Assembly: GCA_937906975.1 (NCBI GenBank) | Contig: CALCUN010000028.1 | Coordinates: forward strand, 1-6,343 | DNA from: an uncultured Bacteroidales bacterium | GTDB lineage: Bacteria > Bacteroidota > Bacteroidia > Bacteroidales > P3 | Direction: 5' to 3' | Length of the DNA: 6,343 bases | Shown: in pieces, positions 1-6,343 of the stretch | Layout: the number at the start of each line of letters is the position of its first letter | Position numbering within the stretch: position 1 is the stretch's first letter | Notes under the pieces: model-generated | Databases searched by the model: none | Seen by the model: only the letters and a program-made list of their open reading frames with translations | Told to the model about the DNA's origin: nothing | Position numbers and translations under genes: made by a program

Positions 1-17
1 TTGTAATTGTTTTTTTA

Positions 18-1712
18 TTATCCATTCATTCCTAAAAGGAATTCTTCATTTGTTTCTGTGTTATTCATTCTTCCTTTAATCAATTCCATTGCTTCTTGTG
101 GTGTCATATCTGCAATGTGATTGCGAAGTATAAGCATTCTATCCCATATTACTTTGCTGTGAAGTAAGTCATCACGTCTTGTAGATGAAGCAACAAGGTC
201 TATTGCAGGGTAGATACGTTTGTTAGCAAGCTTTCTGTCAAGTTGAAGCTCCATGTTTCCTGTTCCTTTGAACTCTTCAAAAATCACTTCGTCCATCTTT
301 GAGCCTGTTTCTGTAAGAGCTGTTGCAATGATTGTTAGAGAACCTCCATTTTCTATGTTTCTTGCTGCACCAAAGAAACGTTTTGGTTTTTGCAATGCGT
401 TTGCTTCAACACCACCTGAAAGAACTTTTCCAGAGGCTGGTGCAACTGTGTTGTAAGCTCTTGCAAGTCTTGTTATAGAGTCAAGAACTATTACAACATC
501 ATGTCCACATTCTGTCATACGTTTTGCTTTCTCTAATACGATGTTTGCAATCTTCACATGTCTTTCAGCAGGTTCGTCAAATGTTGAGGCAATTACCTCT
601 GCGTTTACTGTTCTTTGCATATCGGTTACTTCTTCTGGTCTTTCATCTATAAGAAGTACGATTAAATAAACCTCAGGGTGATTTGCCGCAATGGCGTTTG
701 CAACTTCTTTAAGTAAGGTTGTCTTACCTGTCTTTGGAGGTGCAACAATCAAGGCACGTTGTCCTTTTCCTATTGGTGTGAAAAGGTCTATTATTCTTGT
801 GGAAAGTGATTCTGCTGCGTGATGACAAAGTTCAAATTTCTCTTCAGGGAAAAGTGGGGTTAAGTAATCAAAAGGTATTCTATCTCTTACAAGTTCAGCT
901 TGTTTACCATTTACTTTTAAGGCTTTAACAAGTGGAAAATATTTTTCGCCATCTTTTGGTGGACGTATAGTTCCCTCAATAGTATCTCCTGTTTTTAAAC
1001 CAAAGTATTTGATTTGTGATTGTGAAACGTAAATATCATCAGGAGAGTTTAAGTAATTGTAGTCAGAAGAACGTAAAAAGCCATATCCATCTGGCATTGT
1101 TTCCAAAACTCCTTCGGCTGTTACTAAGCCCTCTGTTTCAAAATTAAAAATAGGTTTCTTTTCTATAGGTGGTTCTTCCGCTATGATTTCTTTTTCTTCT
1201 TGGGTAGGAGTTTCGGTTGTTTCCTCTGTTTTTTCAAGTTCTAATTCCGCTGGCTTAACTTTTTCTTTTACTATAATTTCTTCTTCTTTGACAATTTCTT
1301 TTTCTTTCTTTATAGGTTCAGATTTAGTTAATTTTACTGTCGGATTAAAATCTGGAATTACAACATCGTCTATTTGTGGAATTTCTGGAATGTCTGCAAG
1401 TTTCAAATCATTGATTACGATTTCATCTGACTTTACGCTCTTTTGTTTCTTAGCTTTGATTGATTCGCTATTTTCTTTTTTGACATTGCTTTCCGCTATT
1501 GGTTTAGGTTTTATGCGAGCGCGAGTTTTGCGTTTTGGAGTTTCTTGTTTTTCTTCCGTAGGCTCTGAAACTTCTTTTTGAGCTTGAAAGTCCAAGATTT
1601 TATATATCAAATCTTGTGCACTTAAACGAGAAACTTTCGTTAGACCTAATTCCTTAGCTGTTTGTTTTAGTTCATCTAATGACTGCTGTTCTAATTGAGT
1701 TTTACTATACAT
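18..1712 (-). CDS. rho: Transcription termination factor Rho, with a long charged N-terminal insert
   Basis: Hexameric RNA-dependent ATPase and helicase that loads on nascent untranslated RNA and terminates transcription; cytoplasmic. The protein has 564 residues, against about 420 in E. coli. Residues 5-45 are the Rho N-terminal helical domain. Residues 46-190 are a low-complexity K/E/P-rich insert. Residues 197-270 are the cold-shock-type RNA-binding domain with DGYGFLRS at 208-215. Residues 300-550 are the RecA-type motor. The motor has Walker [10 protein letters not shown] (324-332), catalytic Glu357 in IDERPEE, Walker B VVIVLD (Asp411), the Q-loop around Lys429, the R-loop around Lys472 and an arginine finger at Arg512. 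All of these sit at a constant offset of +146 from E. coli, so the motor has no indels relative to it. By that alignment the bicyclomycin-contact residues are also kept (K327, K330, E357, R358, D411, S412, R415, L466, G483). The ATG start fits the N-terminal domain boundary. The gene is divergent from namZ. Confidence 0.98.
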   Translation of the reverse strand: MYSKTQLEQQSLDELKQTAKELGLTKVSRLSAQDLIYKILDFQAQKEVSEPTEEKQETPKRKTRARIKPKPIAESNVKKENSESIKAKKQKSVKSDEIVINDLKLADIPEIPQIDDVVIPDFNPTVKLTKSEPIKKEKEIVKEEEIIVKEKVKPAELELEKTEETTETPTQEEKEIIAEEPPIEKKPIFNFETEGLVTAEGVLETMPDGYGFLRSSDYNYLNSPDDIYVSQSQIKYFGLKTGDTIEGTIRPPKDGEKYFPLVKALKVNGKQAELVRDRIPFDYLTPLFPEEKFELCHHAAESLSTRIIDLFTPIGKGQRALIVAPPKTGKTTLLKEVANAIAANHPEVYLIVLLIDERPEEVTDMQRTVNAEVIASTFDEPAERHVKIANIVLEKAKRMTECGHDVVIVLDSITRLARAYNTVAPASGKVLSGGVEANALQKPKRFFGAARNIENGGSLTIIATALTETGSKMDEVIFEEFKGTGNMELQLDRKLANKRIYPAIDLVASSTRRDDLLHSKVIWDRMLILRNHIADMTPQEAMELIKGRMNNTETNEEFLLGMNG

Positions 1713-1730
1713 AAATATTATTGCTAAACA

Positions 1731-1753
1731 AAAGCATTTTGAAATAATGCTTT
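1731..1753 (-). promoter_or_regulatory. Hairpin in the rho 5' leader
   Basis: Perfect 8-bp inverted repeat: AAAGCATT at 1731-1738 and AATGCTTT at 1746-1753, with a 7-base loop. It lies between the candidate rho -7 box and the rho ATG, 18 bases upstream of the start codon, so it would be in the mRNA leader. It has no U-tract beyond it on the rho strand, so it does not look like a simple intrinsic terminator. A role in rho regulation is inference only. Confidence 0.45.
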
Positions 1754-1790
1754 CCTGTATTTTTGATAAATATTAAATAAGAATCTTGTG

Positions 1791-1798
1791 CAAAAGTA
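1791..1798 (-). promoter_or_regulatory. Candidate rho promoter, Bacteroidota -7 element
   Basis: On the minus strand these bases read TACTTTTG, an exact match to the Bacteroidota consensus TAnnTTTG. It lies about 80 bases upstream of the rho ATG and predicts a leader of roughly 70-75 nt. The expected -33 TTTG at 19-21 bases spacing (about 1818-1823) is poor; only T-rich sequence is present there. Confidence 0.5.
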
Positions 1799-1841
1799 AA
1801 AAGATTTTTTTAAATTCCTAAGAAAAAAACGCATTTTTTGA

Positions 1842-1849
1842 TATATTTG
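1842..1849 (+). promoter_or_regulatory. Candidate namZ promoter, Bacteroidota -7 element
   Basis: TATATTTG matches TAnnTTTG exactly and lies 20 bases before the namZ ATG. It predicts a very short, A/T-only leader (about 12-15 nt, ending in CTTAAAAA) with no Shine-Dalgarno, as is usual in this phylum. The -33 region (about 1817-1822, CCTAAG) is a poor match to TTTG. Confidence 0.55.
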
Positions 1850-1869
1850 CACTATAAAAAACTTAAAAA

Positions 1870-3036
1870 ATGAAAAAACATACTTTTCTATTGCTTGTTT
1901 TGACTTTGTTATGCTTTACAGCAAAGGCTCAAAACAAAGTAATCACAGGAGCAGAACGCTTTGAAGAATACCTTTGTTTGTTAAAAGGAAAAAAAGTTGC
2001 ACTTTTAACCAATCAAACAGGCGTTGTACATAATGCAAAAGGCGAATTGGTACATCTATTAGACACACTTCTTGCCTTAGATGTTAATGTTGTTAAGGTT
2101 TTTTCACCCGAACACGGATTTAGAGGTAACGTTGAAGCGGGTGGAGTGGTGAAAAATTCTGTGGATTCAAAGACAGGACTACCTATTGTTTCGCTATACG
2201 GAAAAAATAAAAAGCCTACGCAAGAACAAATGAAAGATTGCGATGTGATTTTGTTTGATTTGCAAGATGTAGGTTGTAGGTTTTATACATATATTTCCAC
2301 ACTTCATTACGCAATGGAGGCTTGTGCGGAAAATAATTGTAAGATAATAGTTTTGGATAGGCCAAATCCTAATGATTATATTGATGGTCCTGTTTTAGAG
2401 CCTATGTTTAAATCATTCGTTGGTATGCACACAATTCCTGTTTTGCACGCAATGACAATAGGAGAGTATGCACAAATGATAAATGGCGAAGGGTGGTTAA
2501 AGGAAGGTGTTAAATGTGATTTGCAAGTGATAAAACTTTTGAATTGGCATCACGATATGCAAGAAGCATATAAACTACCCGTTGCACCAAGTCCTAATTT
2601 ACAAACACCAAAAGCCATAGAATTATATCCATCTTTATGCTTTTTTGAAGGAACAAAAGTAAGCGTAGGACGAGGCACAGATACACCTTTTGAAATCATA
2701 GGTTGCCCAGAATTTACAGACACAACATTTTCCTTTACACCACGCGCAATCAAAGGAGTTAGCGACAATCCACCCTACAAAGGAGTGAAGTGTTATGGCA
2801 TGAAAGACTTGGAGATAAAAAGCAAAGAATTAAATTTTTTTTTCTTAGGAATATTTTATGATTCCTTAGGAAAAAAATCAGATTTCTTTACATTATTTTT
2901 TGATAAACTTGCAGGCACAGATAAACTACGAAAACAAATAGAAAGCGGTCTTAGTGAGCAAGAAATAAGGCTTAGTTGGCAAAAAGACATTGAAAAGTTT
3001 AAGAAAATAAGAGCGAAATACTTACTTTACGAATAA
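1870..3036 (+). CDS. namZ: Exo-beta-N-acetylmuramidase NamZ (DUF1343, GH171 family), exported
   Basis: This family removes N-acetylmuramic acid from the non-reducing end of peptidoglycan fragments, feeding cell-wall turnover and recycling. The protein has 388 residues. Residues 1-20 form a classical signal peptide: MKK, a hydrophobic core LLLVLTLL, then AKA before Gln21. Cys15 is preceded by TLL and is not a lipobox, so a soluble periplasmic protein is expected. Family landmarks in order are LLTNQTG (45-51), FSPEHGFRG (78-86), FDLQDVGCRFYTY (129-141), VLDRPNP (161-167), GPVLEP (173-178), EGTKVSVGRGTDTPFE (260-275) and the C-terminal basic end finishing KYLLYE. Glu81 in SPEHG is invariant in the family and is a likely active-site residue (inference). 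The ATG follows its own promoter closely. Nothing nearby belongs to a muramic acid pathway, so the gene appears to stand alone. The family call is firm; the exact substrate is not tested by sequence. Confidence 0.9.
   Translation: MKKHTFLLLVLTLLCFTAKAQNKVITGAERFEEYLCLLKGKKVALLTNQTGVVHNAKGELVHLLDTLLALDVNVVKVFSPEHGFRGNVEAGGVVKNSVDSKTGLPIVSLYGKNKKPTQEQMKDCDVILFDLQDVGCRFYTYISTLHYAMEACAENNCKIIVLDRPNPNDYIDGPVLEPMFKSFVGMHTIPVLHAMTIGEYAQMINGEGWLKEGVKCDLQVIKLLNWHHDMQEAYKLPVAPSPNLQTPKAIELYPSLCFFEGTKVSVGRGTDTPFEIIGCPEFTDTTFSFTPRAIKGVSDNPPYKGVKCYGMKDLEIKSKELNFFFLGIFYDSLGKKSDFFTLFFDKLAGTDKLRKQIESGLSEQEIRLSWQKDIEKFKKIRAKYLLYE
2836..2877. repeat. Long hairpin inside the namZ coding region
   Basis: Arms 2836-2852 (T8, then CTTAGGAAT) and 2861-2877 (ATTCCTTAGG, then A7) pair over 17 positions, with one T-T mismatch and one G-T wobble, around an 8-base loop ATTTTATG. 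The coding frame stays open through it (LNFFFLGIFYDSLGKKSDFF), so it is compatible with a working protein. It is probably partly a by-product of Phe and Lys codons. Confidence 0.5.
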
Positions 3037-3043
3037 AAATCCA

Positions 3044-3051
3044 TATATTTG
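3044..3051 (+). promoter_or_regulatory. Candidate ffh promoter, Bacteroidota -7 element
   Basis: TATATTTG, identical to the box before namZ, starts 8 bases after the namZ stop codon. Transcription would begin at about 3056-3058, giving a leader of about 15 nt to the ATG at 3073. The upstream in-frame TTG (3049-3051) is part of this box and could not be on a transcript made from it. A -33 match upstream (about 3020-3025) is weak. Confidence 0.5.
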
Positions 3052-3072
3052 CAAATTCAAAATAAAAAGACA

Positions 3073-4395
3073 ATGTTTGAGAATTTATCGGAGAAATTTG
3101 ACAAAGCCTTTAAAATCATAAAAGGTAAAGGCAAAATAACAGAAATAAATATTGCAGAATCTTTAAAAGAGGTTCGCAAAGCCTTGATTGATGCTGACGT
3201 AAGCTATGCAATAGCAAAAGAATTTTGTGCAACAGTAAAAGAAAAAGCATTAGGACGTGATGTTTTGACCTCAGTAGAGCCAGGACAGTTAATGGTGAAA
3301 ATCGTTCACGATGAGTTGGCCTCTTTAATGGGAGGAGAAGCACAAGGAGTTAATCTAAACGGAAATCCAGCCGTGATATTGATGTCAGGGTTGCAAGGTA
3401 GCGGTAAAACAACCTTCTCTGCAAAACTATCACACTTTCTAAAAACAAAGAAAAACAAATCAGTGCTTTTAGTAGCCTGTGATGTATATAGACCAGCAGC
3501 GATAAACCAATTAAAAGTCTTAGGAGAGCAAATTGGAGTTGAAGTATTTGCAAAAGAAGATAGCAAAGACGCTGTTTCAATAGCAAAAGAAGCAATCACA
3601 TACGCAAAGAGCAAATCAATAGGTGTAGTAATTGTCGATACAGCAGGGCGTTTGGCAGTTGATGAAGAAATGATGAACGAAATTTCTAACATCAAAAAAG
3701 CAATAAACCCAACAGAAACTCTTTTCGTTGTCGATTCTATGACAGGACAAGACGCAGTCAATACAGCGAAAGCGTTCAACGATGTAATAGACTTTGACGG
3801 TGTAATTCTAACTAAGCTTGATGGTGATACCAGAGGCGGTGCTGCATTAACAATTAAGCACGTTGTCAATAAACCTATTAAGTTTGTTGGGTTAGGTGAA
3901 AAGATGAATGATTTAGATGTGTTCCACCCAGACCGTATGGCGAATAGAATTTTGGGAATGGGGGACATTGTTTCATTCGTTGAAAAAGCCCAAGAACAAT
4001 ATGACGAAGAACAAGCTCGCAAGATAAACAAAAGAATAAAATCTAACGAATTTGACTTTAACGACTTTTTATCTCAAATTGCCCAAATTAAGAAAATGGG
4101 TAATTTAAAAGACCTTGTAGGAATGATTCCAGGAATGGGAAAAATGATGAAAGACGTTGAAATAGACAATGACGCATTCAAAGGAATTGAAGCAATCATT
4201 GGCTCAATGACTCCTTACGAAAGAAAGAACCCTACAAAGATTGACACTTCAAGAAGACGTAGAATTGCAAAAGGAAGCGGTACTTCAATAGAAGAAGTAA
4301 ACCGTTTAATGAAGCAATTTGAAGAAACAAGAAAAATGATGAAGATGATGAGTAGCGGAAAACTAAACGCTATGAGAAATATAAGAAGAAGATAG
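3073..4395 (+). CDS. ffh: Signal recognition particle protein Ffh (SRP54)
   Basis: GTPase that binds 4.5S/SRP RNA and nascent hydrophobic signal sequences, then docks with FtsY to deliver ribosomes to the Sec translocon. From the chosen ATG the protein has 440 residues. Residues 1-90 are the helical N domain. Residues 100-295 are the G domain: G1 GLQGSGKTT (106-114), DVYRPAA (137-143), DTAGR (189-193), TKLD (247-250) and closing loop GLGE (273-276). Residues 300-440 are the Met-rich M domain. Its finger loop lies around [13 protein letters not shown], and the RNA-binding signature [13 protein letters not shown] is at 393-405. A TTG 24 bases upstream is in frame but lies inside the promoter box, and family proteins normally start at MFENLSEKF, so the ATG is preferred. 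Four bases separate its stop from folD, so the two are very likely co-transcribed. Confidence 0.97.
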   Translation: MFENLSEKFDKAFKIIKGKGKITEINIAESLKEVRKALIDADVSYAIAKEFCATVKEKALGRDVLTSVEPGQLMVKIVHDELASLMGGEAQGVNLNGNPAVILMSGLQGSGKTTFSAKLSHFLKTKKNKSVLLVACDVYRPAAINQLKVLGEQIGVEVFAKEDSKDAVSIAKEAITYAKSKSIGVVIVDTAGRLAVDEEMMNEISNIKKAINPTETLFVVDSMTGQDAVNTAKAFNDVIDFDGVILTKLDGDTRGGAALTIKHVVNKPIKFVGLGEKMNDLDVFHPDRMANRILGMGDIVSFVEKAQEQYDEEQARKINKRIKSNEFDFNDFLSQIAQIKKMGNLKDLVGMIPGMGKMMKDVEIDNDAFKGIEAIIGSMTPYERKNPTKIDTSRRRRIAKGSGTSIEEVNRLMKQFEETRKMMKMMSSGKLNAMRNIRRR

Positions 4396-4399
4396 ACTT

Positions 4400-5296
4400 A
4401 TGGAAAACACAAAACAACCAATTTTGATTGATGGCAGAATTGTTGCCAAAACAATTAAAGAAGAAATTAAAAAAGAAGTATCTGACTTATTAGATGCAGG
4501 AAAAAGAGCACCACATTTAGTTGCGGTAATCGTAGGAGAGGACGGAGCAAGCTTGTCTTACGTTGCAAGCAAAGAAAAACAATCAAAAGAAGTGGGCTTT
4601 ACATCTTCAGTATATCGTTTTCCTGAAACAATATCAGAGAAAGAACTTTTAGAAACATTAGACTTCTTAAACAATGACCCAGAAGTAGATGGCTATATAG
4701 TACAATTGCCATTACCAAAACATATATCAGAAAGAAAAGTTTTAGAATCAATCTCTCCAGCAAAAGACGTAGATGGTTTCCACCCAACAAACGAAGGAAG
4801 AATGATGATAGGCTTACCATCTTACATACCAGCAACACCATACGGTATAAAGAAACTTTTAGATAGAAGCAACATAGAAACAGAAGGTAAACACTGCGTA
4901 GTTTTAGGACGTAGCAACATAGTAGGTACACCGATTTCAATTCTTATGAGTCGTAACTCAAAGAAAGCAAACTGCACCGTAACAATGTGCCACTCTAAAA
5001 CACAAAACCTAAAAGAAATATGCCTTCAAGCAGACATTATAATCGTAGCCATAGGCAAACCAGAATTTCTTACAGCCGATATGGTAAAAGAAGGAGCTGT
5101 GATAGTAGACGTTGGAATACATAGAGTACCAGCAGATAACGAAAAAGGCTACAAAATAATAGGTGATGTAAAATACGATGAAGTAGCACCAAAATGCTCA
5201 GCCATTACACCCGTACCAGGAGGCGTTGGACCAATGACAATAGTTGCACTTTTAGACAACACACTAAAAGCATACAAACACGAAATTTACGAATAA
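4400..5296 (+). CDS. folD: Bifunctional methylenetetrahydrofolate dehydrogenase / methenyltetrahydrofolate cyclohydrolase FolD
   Basis: Cytoplasmic enzyme that oxidises 5,10-methylene-THF with NAD(P)+ to methenyl-THF and hydrolyses that to 10-formyl-THF. It supplies one-carbon units for purine and formyl-Met synthesis. The protein has 298 residues, close to the usual 280-300. The substrate and catalytic site is at YVASKEK with Tyr54 and Lys58, followed by VQLPLP (101-106, Gln102) and DVDGFHP (123-129, Asp125). The Rossmann half has GRSNIVGTP (170-178), VAIGKPEF (216-223), IVDVGIH (235-241) and the signature [11 protein letters not shown] (270-280). No key residue is missing. The start lies four bases after the ffh stop, with no Shine-Dalgarno but an A/G-rich stretch before it. 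The ffh-folD link probably reflects shared expression rather than a shared function. Confidence 0.98.
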   Translation: MENTKQPILIDGRIVAKTIKEEIKKEVSDLLDAGKRAPHLVAVIVGEDGASLSYVASKEKQSKEVGFTSSVYRFPETISEKELLETLDFLNNDPEVDGYIVQLPLPKHISERKVLESISPAKDVDGFHPTNEGRMMIGLPSYIPATPYGIKKLLDRSNIETEGKHCVVLGRSNIVGTPISILMSRNSKKANCTVTMCHSKTQNLKEICLQADIIIVAIGKPEFLTADMVKEGAVIVDVGIHRVPADNEKGYKIIGDVKYDEVAPKCSAITPVPGGVGPMTIVALLDNTLKAYKHEIYE

Positions 5297-5317
5297 GAAT
5301 TTCAAAATTAAAATATA

Positions 5318-5347
5318 AAGGACATTTGTGTAATAGCAAATGTCCTT
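5318..5347. terminator. Perfect 11-bp hairpin between folD and the deacetylase gene
   Basis: Arms AAGGACATTTG (5318-5328) and CAAATGTCCTT (5337-5347) are perfect reverse complements around an 8-base loop TGTAATAG, 22 bases after the folD stop. On the plus strand it is followed by TAATTATTAT, a broken T-rich stretch, so it could be a weak terminator for ffh-folD. It covers the in-frame ATG at 5340, arguing that translation of the next gene starts at 5361 instead. A protein-binding operator is an alternative. Confidence 0.55.
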
Positions 5348-5360
5348 AATTATTATAAGA

Positions 5361-6194
5361 ATGCAAAAAAGGATATTTACAGTAGATTTTGAGTTTGAAA
5401 CAGTTTCAGTAAATAAAGAGACTTTAATTATATCACAAAAAGCCTCTGAATTTGAAGCAAGTTTTGAACAAATGATGTCGGTTTTAGAAAAAGCAAACAT
5501 ACATCCGACATTCTTTGTGCTTGGATATACAGCAGAAAAATATCCTTTTATGATAAAAAGAATAGCAGAAAAATATGATATAGGTACACATTCCTATAAG
5601 CATACGCTTGTACATACACAATCTATTAAAGAGTTTTCGCAAGATTTAAAAAAATCCATAGATATTATTGAGCAAATAACAGGAAAAAAGGTAAACAAAT
5701 ATCGTTCGCCAGATTTTTCACTTTCAAAACCTGAATACTTAGAACAATTAATAGAAAACGGAATAGAAATAGATAGTTCTCTAACTCCAATAGGTCATTT
5801 TTCAGGAGGACAAACTACAAACCTAGAACTCCCTCATAGAATAGAATTAAGAAACGGAATAATTAAAGAATTCCCTACAACTACATTTAACTTCTTTGGT
5901 AAAAGCATTGGTTTTACAGGGGGAGGGTATTTTCGTTTGTTTCCTTATAGTATCATAAAACATACTACAAATAAATCTCCTTATACAATGGCTTATATTC
6001 ATTTAAGCGACATTGATTCAACTAAGACAAAGATTGAAGGTTTACCTTATTTTGTGCAGTTCCGCAGACTTGCAGGTGTGAGGGGAGCAGAGGAAAAGTT
6101 GAAAAAATGGCTAAATGACTTTGAATTTATAGATGTTGAAACAGCCAACAAAAGTATAAATTGGGAGGAACAACCGATAATAAGTGCATATTAA
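5361..6194 (+). CDS. Polysaccharide deacetylase, XrtA-system/DUF3473 type (carbohydrate esterase 4 superfamily)
   Basis: Probable metal-dependent deacetylase acting on N-acetylated sugars of a surface polysaccharide or its lipid-linked precursor. From the chosen ATG it has 277 residues, with no signal peptide or membrane segment, so it is cytoplasmic. The NodB-like fold shows FTVDFE (6-11, Asp9 as the first metal/acid residue), PTFFVLG (49-55), the metal-binding pair GTHSYKH (His77, His81), KYRSPDFS (113-120, the RxPxFS motif), DSSLTP (138-143) and the DUF3473-like GGGYFRLFPY (187-196). His214 sits in YIHLSDID, where close relatives usually read YLHPWE. An ATG at 5340 is in frame but lies inside the hairpin arm and would add only MSLIIIR, so 5361 is preferred. 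Relatives usually sit in exopolysaccharide clusters, but none is visible here. The exact substrate is unknown. Confidence 0.85.
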   Translation: MQKRIFTVDFEFETVSVNKETLIISQKASEFEASFEQMMSVLEKANIHPTFFVLGYTAEKYPFMIKRIAEKYDIGTHSYKHTLVHTQSIKEFSQDLKKSIDIIEQITGKKVNKYRSPDFSLSKPEYLEQLIENGIEIDSSLTPIGHFSGGQTTNLELPHRIELRNGIIKEFPTTTFNFFGKSIGFTGGGYFRLFPYSIIKHTTNKSPYTMAYIHLSDIDSTKTKIEGLPYFVQFRRLAGVRGAEEKLKKWLNDFEFIDVETANKSINWEEQPIISAY

Positions 6195-6199
6195 AACAT

Positions 6200-6232
6200 A
6201 AAAAAGGGAGAAATTAAGCCTTCCTTTTTTTT
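6200..6232. terminator. Intrinsic terminator, probably bidirectional, after the deacetylase gene
   Basis: Six As plus GGGAG (6200-6210) pair with CTTCC plus six Ts (6220-6230). This gives an 11-bp stem with one G-T wobble and a 9-base loop (6211-6219). It lies 6 bases after the deacetylase stop and ends in a run of eight Ts (6225-6232). The A-run on the left becomes a T-run on the other strand, so it could also stop transcription arriving from the right. Confidence 0.75.
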
Positions 6233-6238
6233 CTTTGC

Positions 6239-6301
6239 TTTTTCAAATTTTTTCTTAGCTTTTTTGAATTTTTTCTTAGGATTTTTAAATTTTTTCTTAG
6301 G
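6239..6301. repeat. Three tandem 21-bp repeats, T-rich on the plus strand
   Basis: Units 6239-6259, 6260-6280 and 6281-6301 have identical length and share the form [A/T]T5, then a variable base or two, then AATTTTTTCTTAGS. A degenerate unit precedes them (ending CTTTGC at 6238) and a partial one follows (from 6302). The period is exactly seven codons, matching the heptads seen on the minus strand. There are no spacers, so this is not CRISPR. Confidence 0.85.
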
Positions 6302-6343
6302 ATTTTTTTTCAAAGACTTTGTTTCAGATTTTTATCCTCCGTT

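Larger units (their letters stand above)
6191..6343 (-). pseudogene. Lys-rich heptad-repeat ORF end on the minus strand, partial or frameshifted
   Basis: On the minus strand the frame from 6331 down to the TAA at 6193-6191 is open for 46 codons. It is extremely basic: heptads PKKKFKN, PKKKFKK, AKKKFEK, AKKKKEG, then LISPFFMF. No ATG begins it (only a TTG at 6313), and a TAA at 6334-6332 blocks upstream reading. The neighbouring frame is open to the window edge and reads TEDKNLKQSL before a TGA. One extra A in the A5 run (6333-6329, minus strand) would join the two into a single basic tail beginning TEDKKSETKSLKK. Synonymous changes at the Phe (TTT/TTC) and Ala (GCT/GCA) positions look coding. 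It may be the C-terminal tail of a gene lying to the right, with a frameshift or a sequencing error, or simply A-rich DNA. I do not recognise the protein. Confidence 0.35.

Noticed and set aside
1183..1581. Plus-strand Ser/Phe-rich 132-residue ORF antisense to rho
   Set aside because: It is the complement of the Lys/Glu codons of the Rho insert (AAA gives TTT, GAA gives TTC); low complexity and no own start signal.
1870..1930. NamZ as a lipoprotein through Cys15
   Set aside because: The residues before Cys are TLL, not a lipobox (a small residue at -1 is required), and a good AKA cleavage site follows.
3795..3960. Patch of T-ending codons within ffh, flanked by A-ending codons, as a possible recombination tract
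   Set aside because: The shift is modest and visible only by eye, the protein is fully conserved across it, and namZ shows similar drift.
3306..4031. Long minus-strand ORF (241 residues) antisense to ffh
   Set aside because: It lies wholly within a highly conserved gene, shows no recognisable domain or promoter, and is explained by the scarcity of codons in ffh that create antisense stops.
5264..5500. Minus-strand 78-residue ORF across the folD-deacetylase junction
   Set aside because: It overlaps both conserved genes and the hairpin; its Ile/Phe/Leu-rich translation reflects A/T composition only.
6239..6301. CRISPR-like or attachment-site repeats
   Set aside because: The repeats are directly adjacent without spacers, are T-rich, and match a seven-codon period.
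6310..6315. CTTTGA on the minus strand, resembling the RF2 programmed frameshift site
   Set aside because: A +1 shift there would give only four codons before a TAA, and no RF2 sequence is present.

Overview
The window looks like a chromosomal segment from a low-GC member of the Bacteroidota, probably Bacteroidales. Four things in the sequence suggest this. Rho carries a long charged insert between its N-terminal and RNA-binding domains. The promoters match the Bacteroidota -7 element TAnnTTTG. There are no Shine-Dalgarno sequences, and the leaders are A/T-only. The gene content also fits: a DUF1343/NamZ muramidase, ffh next to folD, and an XrtA-type (DUF3473) polysaccharide deacetylase. No mobile element, tRNA, rRNA or CRISPR array was seen.

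Layout, left to right. The minus strand carries a complete rho (18-1712). A 157-bp divergent intergenic region follows, holding a candidate rho promoter and leader hairpin and a candidate promoter for the next gene. On the plus strand come an exported exo-beta-N-acetylmuramidase (namZ, 1870-3036), ffh (3073-4395) with its own candidate promoter right after the namZ stop, folD (4400-5296) four bases after ffh, and a cytoplasmic polysaccharide deacetylase (5361-6194). A perfect 11-bp hairpin separates folD from the deacetylase. A hairpin that could terminate in both directions follows the deacetylase. The right edge holds three and a bit 21-bp tandem repeats that read, on the minus strand, as a lysine-rich heptad-repeat protein tail.

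The five main genes are mostly housekeeping: transcription termination, cell-wall fragment turnover, co-translational protein targeting, one-carbon metabolism and polysaccharide modification. ffh-folD is the only clear tight pair. The others look like separate transcription units. I see no convincing undescribed multi-gene system.

The parts most worth a second look are the non-coding and low-complexity ones. These are the charge-blocked disordered insert of Rho, the rho leader hairpin, the face-to-face rho/namZ promoters with a shared -33 zone, a 13-mer (TTTTTTCTTAGGA) that recurs in three unrelated places, a long hairpin inside namZ, the folD-deacetylase hairpin, and the Lys-rich 21-bp repeat ORF at the right edge, which is broken or truncated by one in-frame stop.
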